In this document: one piece after another, positions 29,660 to 41,880 of the stretch
How positions within the stretch are numbered: position 1 is the first letter of the stretch
Layout: each line of letters starts with the position of its first letter
Source of the DNA: Symsagittifera roscoffensis
Lineage: Eukaryota; Xenacoelomorpha; Acoela; Convolutidae
Direction of reading: 5' to 3'
DNA: 64,000 bases
Assembly (NCBI RefSeq): GCF_963678635.1
Contig: NC_087066.1
Location: 32,865,301 to 32,929,300, forward strand
Made by a program: the position numbers and the translations under genes
The notes under the pieces: model-generated
What the model saw: only the letters and a program-made list of their open reading frames with translations
What the model was told of the DNA's origin: nothing
Database searches by the model: none

Positions 29660-32600
29660 GGAATTCGACGTTTAAAAACTCCTGAGATAGGACACTGATT
29701 AGGACACGTAATCCCTTTGAGGCGATCTGGTGGCAATTGCGTGCTCTCATTCTGAAGTTTGAGTACCTCAATATTTTATCTAGCCACAAAGCTTCTTTAC
29801 TATAACACTTAGGACAATCCCATTTTTAAAAATTTTTGTGAGAAACGCTAGATTTATTTTAGCTGGTGCGTGGCGCGGTCCAGGTTTCAATTTTTTTATG
29901 CAATGCCGTGACTAGTCAGAAAAATAATTTTATCCAAGAGATATCCTCAAAGTGCTCTTTTTGTGATAGTTTAAGGAAGGCAGTGAAGATGTAGCAGGAT
30001 GCCATTTGTGACATGCGGTAAATGGGGTGACCTACGTAAACTATAAGGTCTGATGTGTTAATTTTTTTTTATAACAAAACTGATTAACCATATGGCGATA
30101 ACCCGGGAATTATACATTCAATTGGAGTATTCTCGGAAGGCAACTCTGAACGCTAAAAAACATGCTGAAAATAGCACCAAGCGCTTTAACGAAAAAACTT
30201 ATACAATGCGGAGGAATTTTGTTCTAATTTGATATAAATTAAAACAACTTTTTGTTCAGAACTTTTATCTATAGTTCCCAATGCCAATTGAAAATGAACT
30301 TTCCAAGCATTCGCAGTACTAACAAATGCAAACTGCAACACATTAAGAAGATAGTTATCTTTGCTTCTTTGAGGACAGGCAAAAATTTTTCAGTCTTGTA
30401 AATTGAGAGTTTTCCTCATTATACAGAAAAAAGCAGAACCGGGCAATGAAAGAAAGCTCAAATTTTTCTGAGATAAATTGCAGTACTTTCAATTCAATTG
30501 GAATCTGCATGCCTTGTCCAGAAAAATACTAAAAAACAGTTTGTACAAATTTCTCCCATACGTCAAAGTTCCAGACATTTTGAGTTTTAAATTTTCGTTG
30601 TGAGACTCAATAGTTGTGATAAAAATGAAAAACAGCAATTTTTAGAAAAAAAAGTACAAAGAATACAGACAACAGTGAGAAAAAATAAACATCATAGATA
30701 TAAATTCTGAGCTCAAAAGTGGAAAATATTTGACCTGCGATCAATTGTCTTATCTTCAAGGTGAGTTAAAACCTGCAAACATGAAAAAAAACAATTAAGT
30801 TTGAATTTACTGAATAAATATGACATGCTTGTACCTGTTTGTCATGCGACTTTGATTGATTTTAGAGACAGCTCTCTCAAGTAGGTCTCTGGCTTAGGAG
30901 AAGGAGTTCCTGGTCTAAGGATTCTGGTGGTGCGCTGTTAAACATTCTGAGCTCGGGTGAGATTGGTCCTTATTCCTTATCTGCGAGTTTTTTTAATAAA
31001 TACATGTAACATAATACCGAAAAACAACAAAGAGTGTACAAGCAAAGAATACTTAAAACCCTCAGGGATTAAATTTGGATGAGAGTTGATTGTTGTTCTA
31101 AGTGGTATCATATCATTTGTGTAAAAGAAAGACTTAGCGACTCGAACAAGAGCCAATAATTTCAATGTCCTAAGAGAACTAAAATGAACTCTTAGGGCAA
31201 GATATTTGTGTTAAAACAGTCAATTCTAATGGTCAAGAACTCAGGAGAGTACATTAGAACTCGCGTGCTCCCTTAGTAGAATTTTTGTCGGATAAATTGA
31301 ATGAGAGTTTCTACTATGTAGAAAAAGTTATTTTTTAGCTGGTTTTTATGACGGCTTTTCATGTTTTTTCATGAACAATCCAAAGGAAGTTATCGTAAAC
31401 AAGTGACGTGTTTGAGCTCTATAGTAAACAGAAAAAAGAGCCAGTGTTATTTCACTGCCATAACCTTTCCTCAAGGGTGAAGCCTGCCCTATACAGATCT
31501 CGAGCAGAGAATAAAACTAATAAGCAGCAACTTCGGTGATCGAAATAGAGAGGGGGAACAAACTGGCTGCTTAAATTGACAAGATCGCACCTTTTTTGAC
31601 TCGTAACTCCGAGAAAGTCTGTATCTAAGCAACCAACATGAGCTGATAGAAATGCCTCGAAGATAAAAAAGGTCGATAGCTTTTTCGTAAGTGAGTTCAA
31701 AGTGTAAAAACAGTGTTTTTGGAAATGCTTGGAGAGTTGGACTGGACAAGACTATTCTGCAAATTTTTAAAACCCTTCTTAGTAAATGATACGGCATACG
31801 GGGCTAAATTTTTCGAAATCACTAACTAAACTTCTAAACGTTATAGGAGAAACTTAAAAACCCGAACTTTTTAGCGCTTTCTTTTCAGGAGAGACACTTT
31901 TTGCCCTCATGAAAATTGACAAACGTTTGCGACCGATTAGCTTTGCGTCTAAATACGGGGAAAGTTCGGCTCTGGCACAGCGACAATTTTTTTTGATTTT
32001 TCAGGTATGATGTACTAAACGAGGAGCCAAAATTGTTGCACATACCTTTAGAAAATGAATGATCGTGATGACAACTCGAAATGCTAGTTTGAACATAAAC
32101 TAATTATTAGTAATGCATTTATTTCGCTCAATAGAGAAACTATTCTGAATAACTTTTTTTCCAATCGCGCGGCTTCGTACAGTTATACTCATTGCGACTA
32201 CAGTAAACCGAGTTACCTTTTCAACGTAAACGGCAGACGGAACAAAACGAGGTGACCTCCAGGCTCCTTCGCTATTCGCCAAAATATTACAGAAGCTTGT
32301 TAAAAACTTGAACCCAAAACAAATGTTTGGTTTTTAGATGATGAAAATTGAAAATTGAATGAAAATTGATTCCATCTACACAAGGACTATAAGATAAAAC
32401 ATACTGAAATCGAAAAAAAACTGAGACAAAATGATTTTTGAAAAAAAAAACTGGAAAAAGTTTTTGTACATTTCCTAGGACAAACCACAAGTACGCAGTA
32501 CGTTACAATTATAGGTCAATTTCAAAAACCTTGTCCAAACGTTAAAATCAAACCCAAGGATGAACTTCTAATCTTATATTCTCTTAGAGGCGAATCTTGT

Positions 32601-32689
32601 CGCGAAGAACTGCTGAATGAAAATGTATGTTAGCTGGAAACGATTTCGGAAGTTATTGATAAGCTGGATGCTTCACGCACATTCCTTCT
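29660..32689. other. Unique-looking AT-rich sequence, no gene recognised
   Basis: About 3 kb with only short ORFs on either strand (the longest, 31489-31797 on the - strand, has no motif). No RNA gene, array or repeat unit was seen. Confidence 0.5.
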
Positions 32690-33340
32690 GTTTTAGACCC
32701 AAAGACATCCCCGGGACAGATGAAGGGAGACTAGACGGTTTGACGCTCGTCCCAAGAGCTGTTGGTAGGCAGCTTCTATGAGATGTAACGTTAGTAACGA
32801 AATAAGCGCAATCTCGGTTTGTAACCCCGGAACGGCAGCATCTGAAGATCGGAATTCTGACATCTCTATATTTGTCCGATATCCGATTTTCGACTGCTGC
32901 CTGCATTTAATTATTGATGGATTTTTTTTTCAATCAATAAGTTCAAGGTGCGTCCGGCCCCCCTAGCACAGATTTATCTAAACAAGCTTTTTAAGAACTT
33001 GAGCGCATGTACCGAGGAACACAGGGCAGGTACTCTTCTTAAGCAGAGTATCTCCCTGGCAATACAGGCTGCGTACGACGCTGGCTGTGAACTCTGCACT
33101 ATGAATGATAAGATTACTTCCGAAGATTTTTTCATTTTTAGAGCGAAGGGAGCAAAAGGGCAACTTAGTTTAAGTATCTGATAGCCCCGTAGCCTCATCT
33201 CAGATCAATTATTTTTTTTCGAGTGAGATTAGTTCTGTGCAGGTGTTTTATTTTTGTTGGCATGACTCCCAACCATCTGACTATCTTTACTTCTATCCAG
33301 TTTGTTTTTACTCTTCCTTGTCTAGAAACTTCTGAGGATT
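32690..33340 (+). repeat. Dispersed repeat 'B', copy 2
   Basis: Best-preserved copy of the repeat at 3195-3770. An ORF (32948-33181, alternative start) reads NLSACTEEHRAGTLLKQ and FFIFRAKGAKGQLSLSI. The two Cys of the CELC peptide and the Lys-rich end could belong to an element protein tail, but I do not recognise it. It is followed by a T-rich stretch and GTGCAGGTGT as in copy 1. Confidence 0.65.
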
Positions 33341-33717
33341 TTGACTGGAATATGTGCTGAAAAGACTCCTGTCTGTTACCTCGATTACTATGATAATTTT
33401 GAACTGCTGAATATAAAAAAGAAAAGAGGAAAAATTAACGAAAGGAATCTGTTATATTTATTCAAGATGGAGTATATAAATAAAACTGTAGTCGATGTAA
33501 AAATTTAGCTAAATGAAAATAGTTGTACACTATGTGTTAACATAGCTGAGAAAAGGTCTTAGATTGCAGTCTGTGTATAAACGTAGCTTAATAAAAATAT
33601 AAAATGAATAAAAAGTTTATTGGCATGTTGGCGTAAAAGAATTTTGTAAAATGGAAAACTAAAATAAAAACCAATCAGAAATCTGGGAACCATTACATCA
33701 TTATTAATCAATAATGA

Positions 33718-33920
33718 TGTAATTGATTACGTAATAGAAGTTGTTCGTATTTGATTTGTGAATTTTTTAAACATGATATATAAGATATGATCAACATTTT
33801 TTAATGATCGCTGATCTTGTTCTTTAAATTTTGTGAAGAAGCACAAAATGTGCGAAAACGTTGAATTGACAATTTTAAATTCTCATTAAAATTATTCGTC
33901 AAATTAAAAAAATGCATCTT
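33718..33920 (+). repeat. Direct repeat flanking a Penelope-like fragment (left)
   Basis: Shares GTAATTGATTACGTAA, AGTTGTTC, a TATATAAGATATG-type segment and the GCACAAAATGTGC hairpin with 35527-35725. The pair brackets the - strand Penelope-like remnant like pseudo-LTRs. Confidence 0.6.
33833..33864 (+). ncRNA. Hammerhead-ribozyme-like core
   Basis: GTGAAGA, then the hairpin GCACA-AAA-TGTGC, then GAAAACGTT. This matches a hammerhead's CUGANGA box (first base changed), stem II and the GAAA box. Penelope-like elements are known to carry hammerheads in their pseudo-LTRs. Stems I and III were not modelled. Confidence 0.45.
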
Positions 33921-34499
33921 TAGCTATATTTATAAAATAGACTGATTTTACTTTTAAAGATAAGAACGAATCAAGTTTGTTTTGTTTTTTAATTACTAGG
34001 AGTTTTAGAACTCGATGTGATTTATTTGATGTAATTTTGAAATATCTACCAATTTTTTATTCATTTTTTAGTGGTTATTCAACCATTTTTATGGTTGTTT
34101 TATTTGGTCGAAATGGTCTGAGTGGTAGCTGCCACTGGTTGCTCTTCCATAGTTTGAAGGACCTCGATATTGATTGAAGAATAAAGGGAGACAAATAAAA
34201 CAGTCCAAGCTGTACCAGGACTGTCGCTGAATCCAAGCACAAAAAAATCGAAGGAAAAATCCAAGGTTAATGCTAGAACAACATTCACTTGCCGGTGAAA
34301 GATATCTGGCACGATATTCTGATCAACAGCCTATCTATTCGCAGAATAAACGACTACAAACCCTGATTCTTGGCCGAACTCCTTGAATATCTGCAATCGA
34401 AGCGAGAGCGGGTTAAAGCCATCATTTATTGCAGACGAACGCGGACACCGGAAATAATCCAAGACAAAGACAGATATTTTTAATAATTGCTGCTACGAA

Positions 34500-35525
34500 G
34501 AACTTGATCAGTTAGGGCAAGAGACAGACCCCCTATGTGTTAGCTAAATATCTCCAGCTTCATCAGTCCAGTGAGCTGGAAATCAAGTCGCTGCGTTATT
34601 TTGACCCACAGGAACCTTCTGTCCGTTTTTTTTGAAAATAAGATTAAGGACAAAGAGGCTATGCAAGGTCGCCGCAGAAATGGGTGAAGAAAAATGGGAG
34701 AATCTGAAAGAGAAGATTCGGATCTGAACGCAGACCAGGAGGGGGTACGCAATAATTGTAGATTTTTTCCTTGCTGAGTGTCGCGTGAGCTTAAGTGCTC
34801 GAGGCCTGCAGGTGAAAAGAAAACGTCAAAAAACATTGCAATGACCAGAGAGATGGTAAGAAAATGGGTTTGCACAGGGCCTTGATAGTTTTGCACAGAG
34901 CGTTTGTCGCCACAGTTGCGGAACATTTTCAGGGCACTGATTTGTGAGCCATTGCGCCCTATTAGTTTCCATAGTTTTATCAAATTGCTTAGATTTACTC
35001 CTAAAAACTATGTACAATGCCTTGGATAACACTACGCTTATACTGAGTTGGGGCGCCGCTTCTATAGTTCGAACTATTCCCAGAATCTGTTGGTTTTTGA
35101 TACTAATTGCAGGTGATACCGTTATCCTGCGAAATATTTATGTTCAAATCCAGGAACGGCAAGTTTCCTTCTGAATTAGTTTCCTCTAGAGTGAGCTGCA
35201 GATTTGGATGAAGAGAATTGGCGGCATCGAGAACACAAATCGGCTCATCTTTACCTTTTCTAACAAAGTCGTTCACATGCCTGAGGAACAATTTTGCTCG
35301 TTGAGTATCCTTTTCATTGTTTTTAGCGTGGCAGCAGCTTTCACAAAACCAGAGTCGGTTATTGATGCGTGTACAGTGTCGGATCTTTTGCCTAGTTTTT
35401 CGATTTGTGAAACTTGACTGAATATTAAAAAAATACAACGAGCATAAATATTCCGTTGTCTTCGAAATTCGGAACAAACAGTGGAAGTCTATCTGAAACT
35501 TGAGAAATCTGCTGTTTAACAATTC
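34500..35525 (-). mobile_element. Penelope-like element remnant (RT C-terminal half)
   Basis: Read on the - strand from 35522. LFLRHVNDFVRKGKDEP is the decayed RT motif C (VDD has become VND), followed by SLHPNLQLTLEE and LPFLDLNINIS in one 139-codon frame. A second frame further on has METNRAQWLTNQCPEN (35032 downward). The same segments occur on the + strand at 40.44-40.83 kb, so two copies lie in opposite orientation about 5 kb apart. The GIY-YIG part is not recognisable here. Confidence 0.75.
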
Positions 35526-35526
35526 T

Positions 35527-35725
35527 GTAATTGATTACGTTATGACAGTTGTTCCAGTATCATAAGTGATTTTTATAAAATGTTATATAAGTTATGTTAG
35601 ACTTTTTTTTGATCGTTTATCAATTTCCTTAAATTTTAATTTATAATCTTGACAGGGCACAAAATATGCGGAAACGTTCGAGTTGAAAAATCAAACTCTC
35701 ATTAATTTTTTTTGTGGAAATTGAA
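35527..35725 (+). repeat. Direct repeat flanking a Penelope-like fragment (right)
   Basis: Partner of 33718-33920: GTAATTGATTACGTTAT, CAGTTGTTCC, TATATAAGTTATG and the GCACAAAATATGC region. It lies just before (+ strand) the - strand RT frame. Confidence 0.6.
35648..35678 (+). ncRNA. Second hammerhead-like core
   Basis: CTTGACAGGGCACAAAATA followed by TGCGGAAACGTT: a degraded version of the motif at 33833, keeping the GAAAC box and a weakened stem II. Confidence 0.35.
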
Positions 35726-35929
35726 AGAAAAAAATTTTTTCAGCGATATCCAAAAGTCTATATATTTTTTCGTTTTTGTCCACGCGTTATTGTTGCAATA
35801 ATTTACTAATTTTGTGTTATCGTTGCAATACGGTACTTCCGCTACGGAATAACAGAGAGAGATTTCGAAGTCCAGTCAGTGACAACTACATGAGTAGCTA
35901 GGTTAGTTTTGGCTGCTCATTGCTCAAAA

Positions 35930-36040
35930 ATATCTTTTTTCTTCTCTTTGTTCTTCCGTTTTTATCTCCTGTTTCTTCTTCGTCTTTCCTCCTTTTCTTT
36001 TTCCCTTCTCTCTCTCTCTTTCTTTACCTCTCGCAACAAT
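35930..36040. repeat. Pyrimidine-rich low-complexity tract
   Basis: About 110 bp almost purely of C and T, including a run of TCTCTCTCTC. The Lys/Glu-rich - strand ORF over it is a by-product of composition. Confidence 0.8.
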
Positions 36041-36399
36041 CTCTCTCCTTTTCATTCTTTGGCTCTCCACACAAGACCAATGTAGAATGAACGGAATTTG
36101 GACACCACCAATGAAGCCTATCAACCGTTATAGCTGTTTGAATGTTTCAGGCACTGGGAAGTCCAATAGTGCCTTGAGACGATGTGGGTCAGGCTGTGTG
36201 CTAGTCGCCTCAATCAAGTGTCCTAGCATGGAACACCTGTAGATCGGAAAATACACTTAAAGCAATTGAGTGTTAATCCTTCGTGTAGGCAGCCTCGAGG
36301 ACTCGTTCCAGATTTTTGTCGTTCTCCTTCTTCGTCCGACCAACTAAAATCATGTCATTTAGATACGGATGAGAACTCTCTAGCTTGTTCCTTTGGAAA

Positions 36400-38870
36400 A
36401 ACTCGGCTTAATGTCTTGGAAGACCGGTAACAAATTTCCACATGAATTTGGTCAATCTACTTTTTAATCCGAAGGGTTTACTGATTTCGATGTATTTCTC
36501 GATTCGATTAACAAGCCTGCAAGTTCTGAAGACAAATTCACCTCTGGCCTTTTCAGTCCTCGTCTTGTAATGTTTAAACAATTCCGTGATTCTTTTTTGC
36601 GGGTCTTGACGCTCAGGTAAACTAATAAACTTCGGTCATAACCTTTGCGAGGAACAAAATACCACTCATTTGGTTGAACATTCGAAGTGGCAGAATATTC
36701 AGAAGTCGGAAATGATTTCCACAGCACGATCCCTTTATACCTGTTATCCATCTGACAACCTGTTTTTTGAAAGCGTTCAAGAGACTGAAGTTCTGCTCGT
36801 GAGGCGGATCTTTACGACAATCCATATAACAAGTTTGGCAGAATGAGTGATTTGTACAGACCAAGCTTTATGAAGGTTTTTACGTTCACATCTACATTCC
36901 TTCTGATCATGTAGAGTCTTTTGTTCGCTTTTTTCAGTCGTTTATCAATGTGCGCTTTCCATGTTATATCTTCTGCTACATAGATGCCGAGGTCTTTAAC
37001 GGTTTTAGATTCCTCCAAATTGGCATCCATCAGCTTGTAGCTTCGGTCCTGTCCTCTGAACGGGATTTTGGCACACTTGTCCATTGCTAACTCCATCTTA
37101 TTCTGTTTGACCCTGTACTTGCTAGAAGTTCTTCCGAACAGCTAACTTTTTGAGATCGTCTGCAAAGATGAAAGGATCAGAGAACTTCAGAACATCAGGC
37201 AGCTTGTTAATGATACAAAACAAAATGGGTGCCAAGAGTGACCCTTGAGGTACCCCACTGGTAACATCTAGAACTCTTGACCTCGTGTTGTCCACTCTGA
37301 CGAATTTTTTTCTGTCTGTTCTGACAGATCCAAGTTGGTGCGGTGTTAAGTAACGACAGAAGTGTTCATACAGTGTAATGTATATCGATTTCTCAAGAAT
37401 TTAGCTATCGCTGACTGCGAGTGAGACTGGTCGGTAGTTTTCTTCTCTTCGTCTGTCTCCTTTTTTGTGGATTGGGGTTACAGCGGCAACTTTCCATTTG
37501 TCGGGTATCTTACGGACTTTCTTTATGCTCTTAATCAATTTGTGAAGGGTTTCGCACATATTACTGGGCGTCTTTTGGAAGAGGGCAGGTGGTAAACCGT
37601 TTGGAGTATAAAATGAGGTGAAATTTCGTTTTAGAGATTTGAAGTTTGTTAATGTTGGATTTTAAGTTTCCACATATTTTATACTGAATGGTTTTCTTGC
37701 AGCAAACACTGAATGGAAGAACTTGTTCAGATATCGACTTGTTTGTTGAGAATGCTACACTGAGATTCACCCCTAATCAGAAAATTTGTTAGACCGGGAG
37801 ATTTCTTTAGATTTTAGGTGTTTTTAAAAATTAGATCTGGAGTAAAGCGGTTTGTTCTGGTGAATTTCCCTGTCTTGTTCCCACCATCCTGTAACTAATT
37901 TTTCCAGTTTTGCTACTTGTTGTCATCTATAGTTAGTCGGCTTCACTTTTGATAGAGTTCTCTATGCGTTCAGTTTCTTCATTGAATTTGTTGTGAAGTT
38001 AGAGATCCAAGGAGGAAGACGCTGTCTGCGCCTTGTTTTTCTTGGAACATATATCTCAATTGCTTTGTCAAGATACTGGTGTAGATCATCGTACAGGTTG
38101 TTGCTTTAAGTATAACAGATAGGCTAGAACGGATTTTTCAATAGGTAATCATTTAATACCTCGTAGTCTGCATTTCGGAAGCTTCTGAAAATTTACAACC
38201 TTGACTTGCATTCGGTCAACGGGCATTCTAACGACAGATGACAAGCTTCGTGATCTGTGCAATCATAAATTTTGTCCTTTTCCTCATTTAGAAAGCAGTT
38301 ACGATATAAAGCTGCATTCAGAGTGCTCTGAAAGGAAGTCGGGTAATCAATGGCTTGTCTGAAGAGATCATCTTCAAACAACTCAATTATCAAGTTTTCA
38401 TTTTCATTTAGGCTTTCTGATGGTTTCCAATTTGCCTCAGAAAAGTTTAGATCCCCACAGATCAGGGCATATTTTTATTTGGGAATGTTTTCAGGAGTTT
38501 TTGGAAGTCTTCGATAGTGTAACGATACTTACTAGCTTCTGGTTGACTATAGAATGCGCAGATAAAAACTACTGAGTTGTTGAGATTAACTTTACACGAG
38601 CCGCATGAATCTTGAAAAAAAAAGAAACTATAAGGCTTCCTCCGTGTGAGTTTTTTTCGTCCACACTTCTCCTTCCATTTCGGTAGATATACCACTCGTT
38701 TAGCAGTAGTTCTGATTCATTGATGTTTTCCCTTAGCCAATTTTCACATAGGCAGATAACGTTATAATCAGAGGCAATTACTGCATTTGCGAATGTCGTT
38801 TTTCTTTCAAGGTTGACGAGGCTTCTGGTGTTCAGCTGCAAGACGTTCAAGAAACCTAGTCACGTTGACT
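36400..38870 (-). mobile_element. Degraded LINE with endonuclease and RT
   Basis: On the - strand, from 38850: MNVLQLNTRSLVNLERK and ICLCENWLREN (endonuclease opening and catalytic Glu) with HGGSLIVS, then near 38390 DDLFRQAIDYPTS. The RT follows: SGVPQGSLLAPILFC near 37265, PFIFADDLKKLA (motif C) near 37160, and DLGIYVAEDITWKAHIDKRL at 37000. The ATG-initiated 94-codon frame 36812-37096 covers the RT thumb. Many stops show a dead copy; the clade is uncertain (Jockey/CR1/I group). Confidence 0.78.
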
Positions 38871-39159
38871 GGCTCCTATCGGCAAATTCGACTTTCAACC
38901 CATCGTTAAACAACTCCAAGTTCCTTTTCTTGAGCTTTTTGTGCGGGACGTCTTCATCCAGAAGCTTCCTTCTTCTTTTCATGATTTACTTTTCTTTGAT
39001 AGCATCTTAATTTGATAAAGCAGGCAGGATGTACACATCGTTCATAAAATTTCGCAAGGTAATGTCTGACTGGAAACCATTACCAGTGGCGTTCTAGAAT
39101 TTTTCCGTTCTGCGTTAAACTCTAAGGCGTTTAAGTTCTAGGGCTTTTGGTGTTACTCC

Positions 39160-39410
39160 GATTTGGCTCAGTATTTCAGTTACTTCTGTTGATTGTCTCT
39201 GAAAAATCAATTACCTTTCGTAGTTTGCTTCCTCCCCTGTACGTGAAAGCTTGGTTTTGCCATGGAGAGACAGAAGATACAATGATACCTTCATCCAGAA
39301 TGCGTACAACTTCAGACTCCAAGAAGGTACTGTCGTCGGTGACATAACAATGGGCCATGCCATCTCTATTTGATTACATCTTTTCCGCAAATGCATCATT
39401 TTTTGCAACA
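39160..39410 (-). mobile_element. Ty3/Gypsy RT N-terminal fragment
   Basis: The - strand frame (39176-39358) reads FLESEVVRILDEGIIVSSVSPW and LRKVIDFSETINR, the region just before the RT palm in Gypsy-type elements. It is sandwiched between the LINE remnant and the Penelope-like element. Confidence 0.65.
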
Positions 39411-39622
39411 CTTTGAGACCGACTGAGTCCGGTCTTCTTGTTCCTTAAAATCAGATTACCATAGTTACCGAGTTTACAGACATGAGTCCCTTCGTCACAT
39501 ATTCCATTCAAAGTCAAAGAACTTCCTAGGTATGGAAAAGATAACAAAAAAAGGATATGGTTAGAGAAAACTTTTTCAGTTTTTGAAAAAAGAGGCAACC
39601 ACTGATGAGGTTATACTAAAAA

Positions 39623-40357
39623 TTGAGAAGGAACCCAACAAAAAAAGCATTTGCCATGAACGAAAGAGACGAGATAAGTGATCAATTAAAATCCAAGATG
39701 AGATCAACAGGAGGGCAACCCTCTCGTTTGTACGTTTTAGCTATGGTACACAAGGCTGAGACAACCGTACGACTAATACTATCACTTCCGAGCAGCTCGC
39801 ATGAAAGTCCTAACAAAGCGCTTGCAAAGTTTTTTGACAATATCGATGGAGCGAATATAGAAATCAATACTAAAGATGCCACAGAAACAATTGAAAACAT
39901 TGCTCTAGATCCGGATGAAACCATAATACCTCTTGATGTGAAAAGTTTGTTCACTAATGTTCTCTTGAAGAAAGCAATTGAAATTGCCTTACAGAAGCTG
40001 TGCAGCCACGAGTCTCCTCCTGAAATTCAAAGAGCAACCATGAAAAAGATTTTGAAAATGGCGGTCAGCAAAGTATATTTCGAGTGTAATGACTCATGGT
40101 ATGTGCAATTTGATGTTCTAGCAATGGGCACTTTCCTCACTGACATTTTGGCAAACCTATGGCTGAAAGAGTACAAGTTTGCTCCTAGACAAGAAATACC
40201 GGTGGGAAAAAAGATACAGACAATGAATGACAAAAACGGTTTGTGCCCCTGTTGTTGCAGGAAAGTAACATATATATCAAAAGGGGTTGAATACAGGAGT
40301 TACCGAAACTGGTATCGTCTAAAACGCAGAAAAAAATCCGCTTGTGTGTACGCATGA
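39623..40357 (+). pseudogene. Penelope-like RT, N-terminal part with PHD-like insertion
   Basis: 244 codons. RLYVLAMVHK is the fingers motif (usually PRLYG-PKVHK), IPLDVKSLFTNVLL is motif A (Asp in DVKSLF), and YVQFDVLAMGTFLTDILANL is motif B. Then CPCCCRKVTYISKGVE and NWYRLKR appear, a PHD-like zinc finger whose later Cys have become Tyr; FWYCESC at about 40368 completes it in the next frame. Motif C (LFVRYVDDIVRTV) follows at about 40437 in yet another frame, so the zinc finger sits between motifs B and C. Confidence 0.78.
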
Positions 40358-40968
40358 ATAACCGAAATATTCTGGTACTGTGAAAGCTGCTGCGCGCTAA
40401 GACCAAGGAGAAGGATACTCCACAGTTAAAACTGTTCGTCAGGTATGTGGATGACATTGTTAGAACAGTCAGAGGTGAGCCGAGTTGTGTTTTCGATGCC
40501 GCCAGTTCCCTTCATCCAAATCTGCAGTTCACTCTACAGGAAACTAAATCATAGGGGAATTAGCTGTTTCTGGATTTGAACATGAATGTGTTGCAGGATA
40601 GGGGGAGGGGGGATAAGCTGCAATTGGTATCAAAAACCAACAGATACTGTGACTATACTGAACTGAAGCTGCGCCCCAACTCAGTATAAGCCTAGTGTTA
40701 TCCAAGGCACTGTACACAGAGTTTTTAGGAGTATATCTAACTGGGAGCAATTTTATAAGGCTATGGAAACTAATAGGGCTCAATGGCTGAAATTTCAGTA
40801 CCCTGAAAATCGGTCCGCAAAGGTGGCGGCAGACGCCCTGTGCAAAATCATCGAGGGTAAGGGCAAGCCCCTTGATAGTGAGAGGTGTTCGTCAATTCAA
40901 TCACCAAAGGATGTGAAGCCCCCAATGCTGATGGTACAATATAGAGGTAACCAAAGCGAATAATTTGC

Positions 40969-41241
40969 ATGCAGGTTACGAAATTTAATCAGCGTCCCAG
41001 TGGTTTTCACCACAAGAAACTAGAATCAAGTTTACCATCACTGAAGTCAGCATTTTCTAATGACCTCAAGTTAAGAGTGTTTTATAAACTGTCATGTAGT
41101 GGATGCACTTCCACCTATGTCGGACAAACTAGTTTGACCACTAGAATTGAGGAACATAAGAAAGCATACTCACCGGTAGACTCCACCTTCAGCAGGGCTG
41201 TCTTGAGGGAAATAGCGCAGATCTTAATTGGGAAATTATAG
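40969..41241 (+). pseudogene. Penelope-like GIY-YIG endonuclease domain
   Basis: 90 codons. VFYKLSCSGCTSTYVGQTSLTTRIEEH shows the C-x2-C pair typical of these proteins, the YVGQT core (the YIG part) and the catalytic Arg and His that follow (TRIEEHKKAY). Upstream GFHHKKLESSLPS links it to the RT tail. The stop at 41241 probably comes a little early. Confidence 0.75.
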
Positions 41242-41764
41242 ATAGATGAAACAACCAAACAAAACTGTTGACACTAGAGGCAATAAGTATCAGGAAAGAG
41301 AAACCGGGCTTGAACACGCGCAATGAGTTTATGAGCAGGGTTTTAAAACTGAAAATTTAGTTCCAAATTAATTTTGGTTTTTTATTTGAAACGTACATGT
41401 TCAAATCGAAATTATGACTAAGAAACTTCCACACAAGTTGAAAAAAATTTGTTCAAATAATTTTAGAGATTAAAAGTGTTTTAATCTAAATAGTAATTGG
41501 AGAAGTCAACTGTGATTGGCTAACTTTTAAATATGATGGTTAAGAATAAAAAATTATGTGAATTATTGTAAATAGCGTTTGTAATTTGAAATTTGATGTT
41601 TTTTTGTCATTTACATTAGTTTCTTGTAAAAATCCTAACGATACACATAATTGCCAAAGCGTTTGAATTTACTTTTTATCAAAAACTTATCTGATCATTT
41701 TGTAGAGATAGTTTCAGTTTTTAAAATCTGAAGATGCAAAAAAATGTTGTTGCTTATCAATGTT

Positions 41765-41880
41765 GTTGCTATTCCGCATCAGCGGCAGCCGAAGCAGTGT
41801 TACAAACCGACCCCGCACTAATCCTACTGGGCGCTAGGGAATCTACTACGGTCACATCACACAAGAACTTCTTACTTACA
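41765..41880 (-). repeat. Dispersed repeat 'B', inverted fragment
   Basis: TTACAAACCGACCCCGCACT and TCCTACTGGGCGCTAGGGA are the reverse complement of the core of repeat B copy 1 near 3260-3310. Confidence 0.55.

Larger units (their letters stand above)
39623..41335 (+). mobile_element. Penelope-like element (RT plus GIY-YIG)
   Basis: The RT frame 39623-40357 is followed by RT motif C in another frame, a C-terminal RT segment (40763-40830, METNRAQWLKFQYPEN) and a GIY-YIG nuclease (40969-41241). This order is specific to Penelope-like elements, which use a telomerase-like RT fused to a GIY-YIG endonuclease. Frameshifts and stops (for example after 40357 and near 40690) make the copy inactive. 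Confidence 0.85.

Noticed and set aside
35924-36124. Lys/Glu-rich - strand ORF of 66 codons
   Set aside because: Pure by-product of the CT-rich tract.
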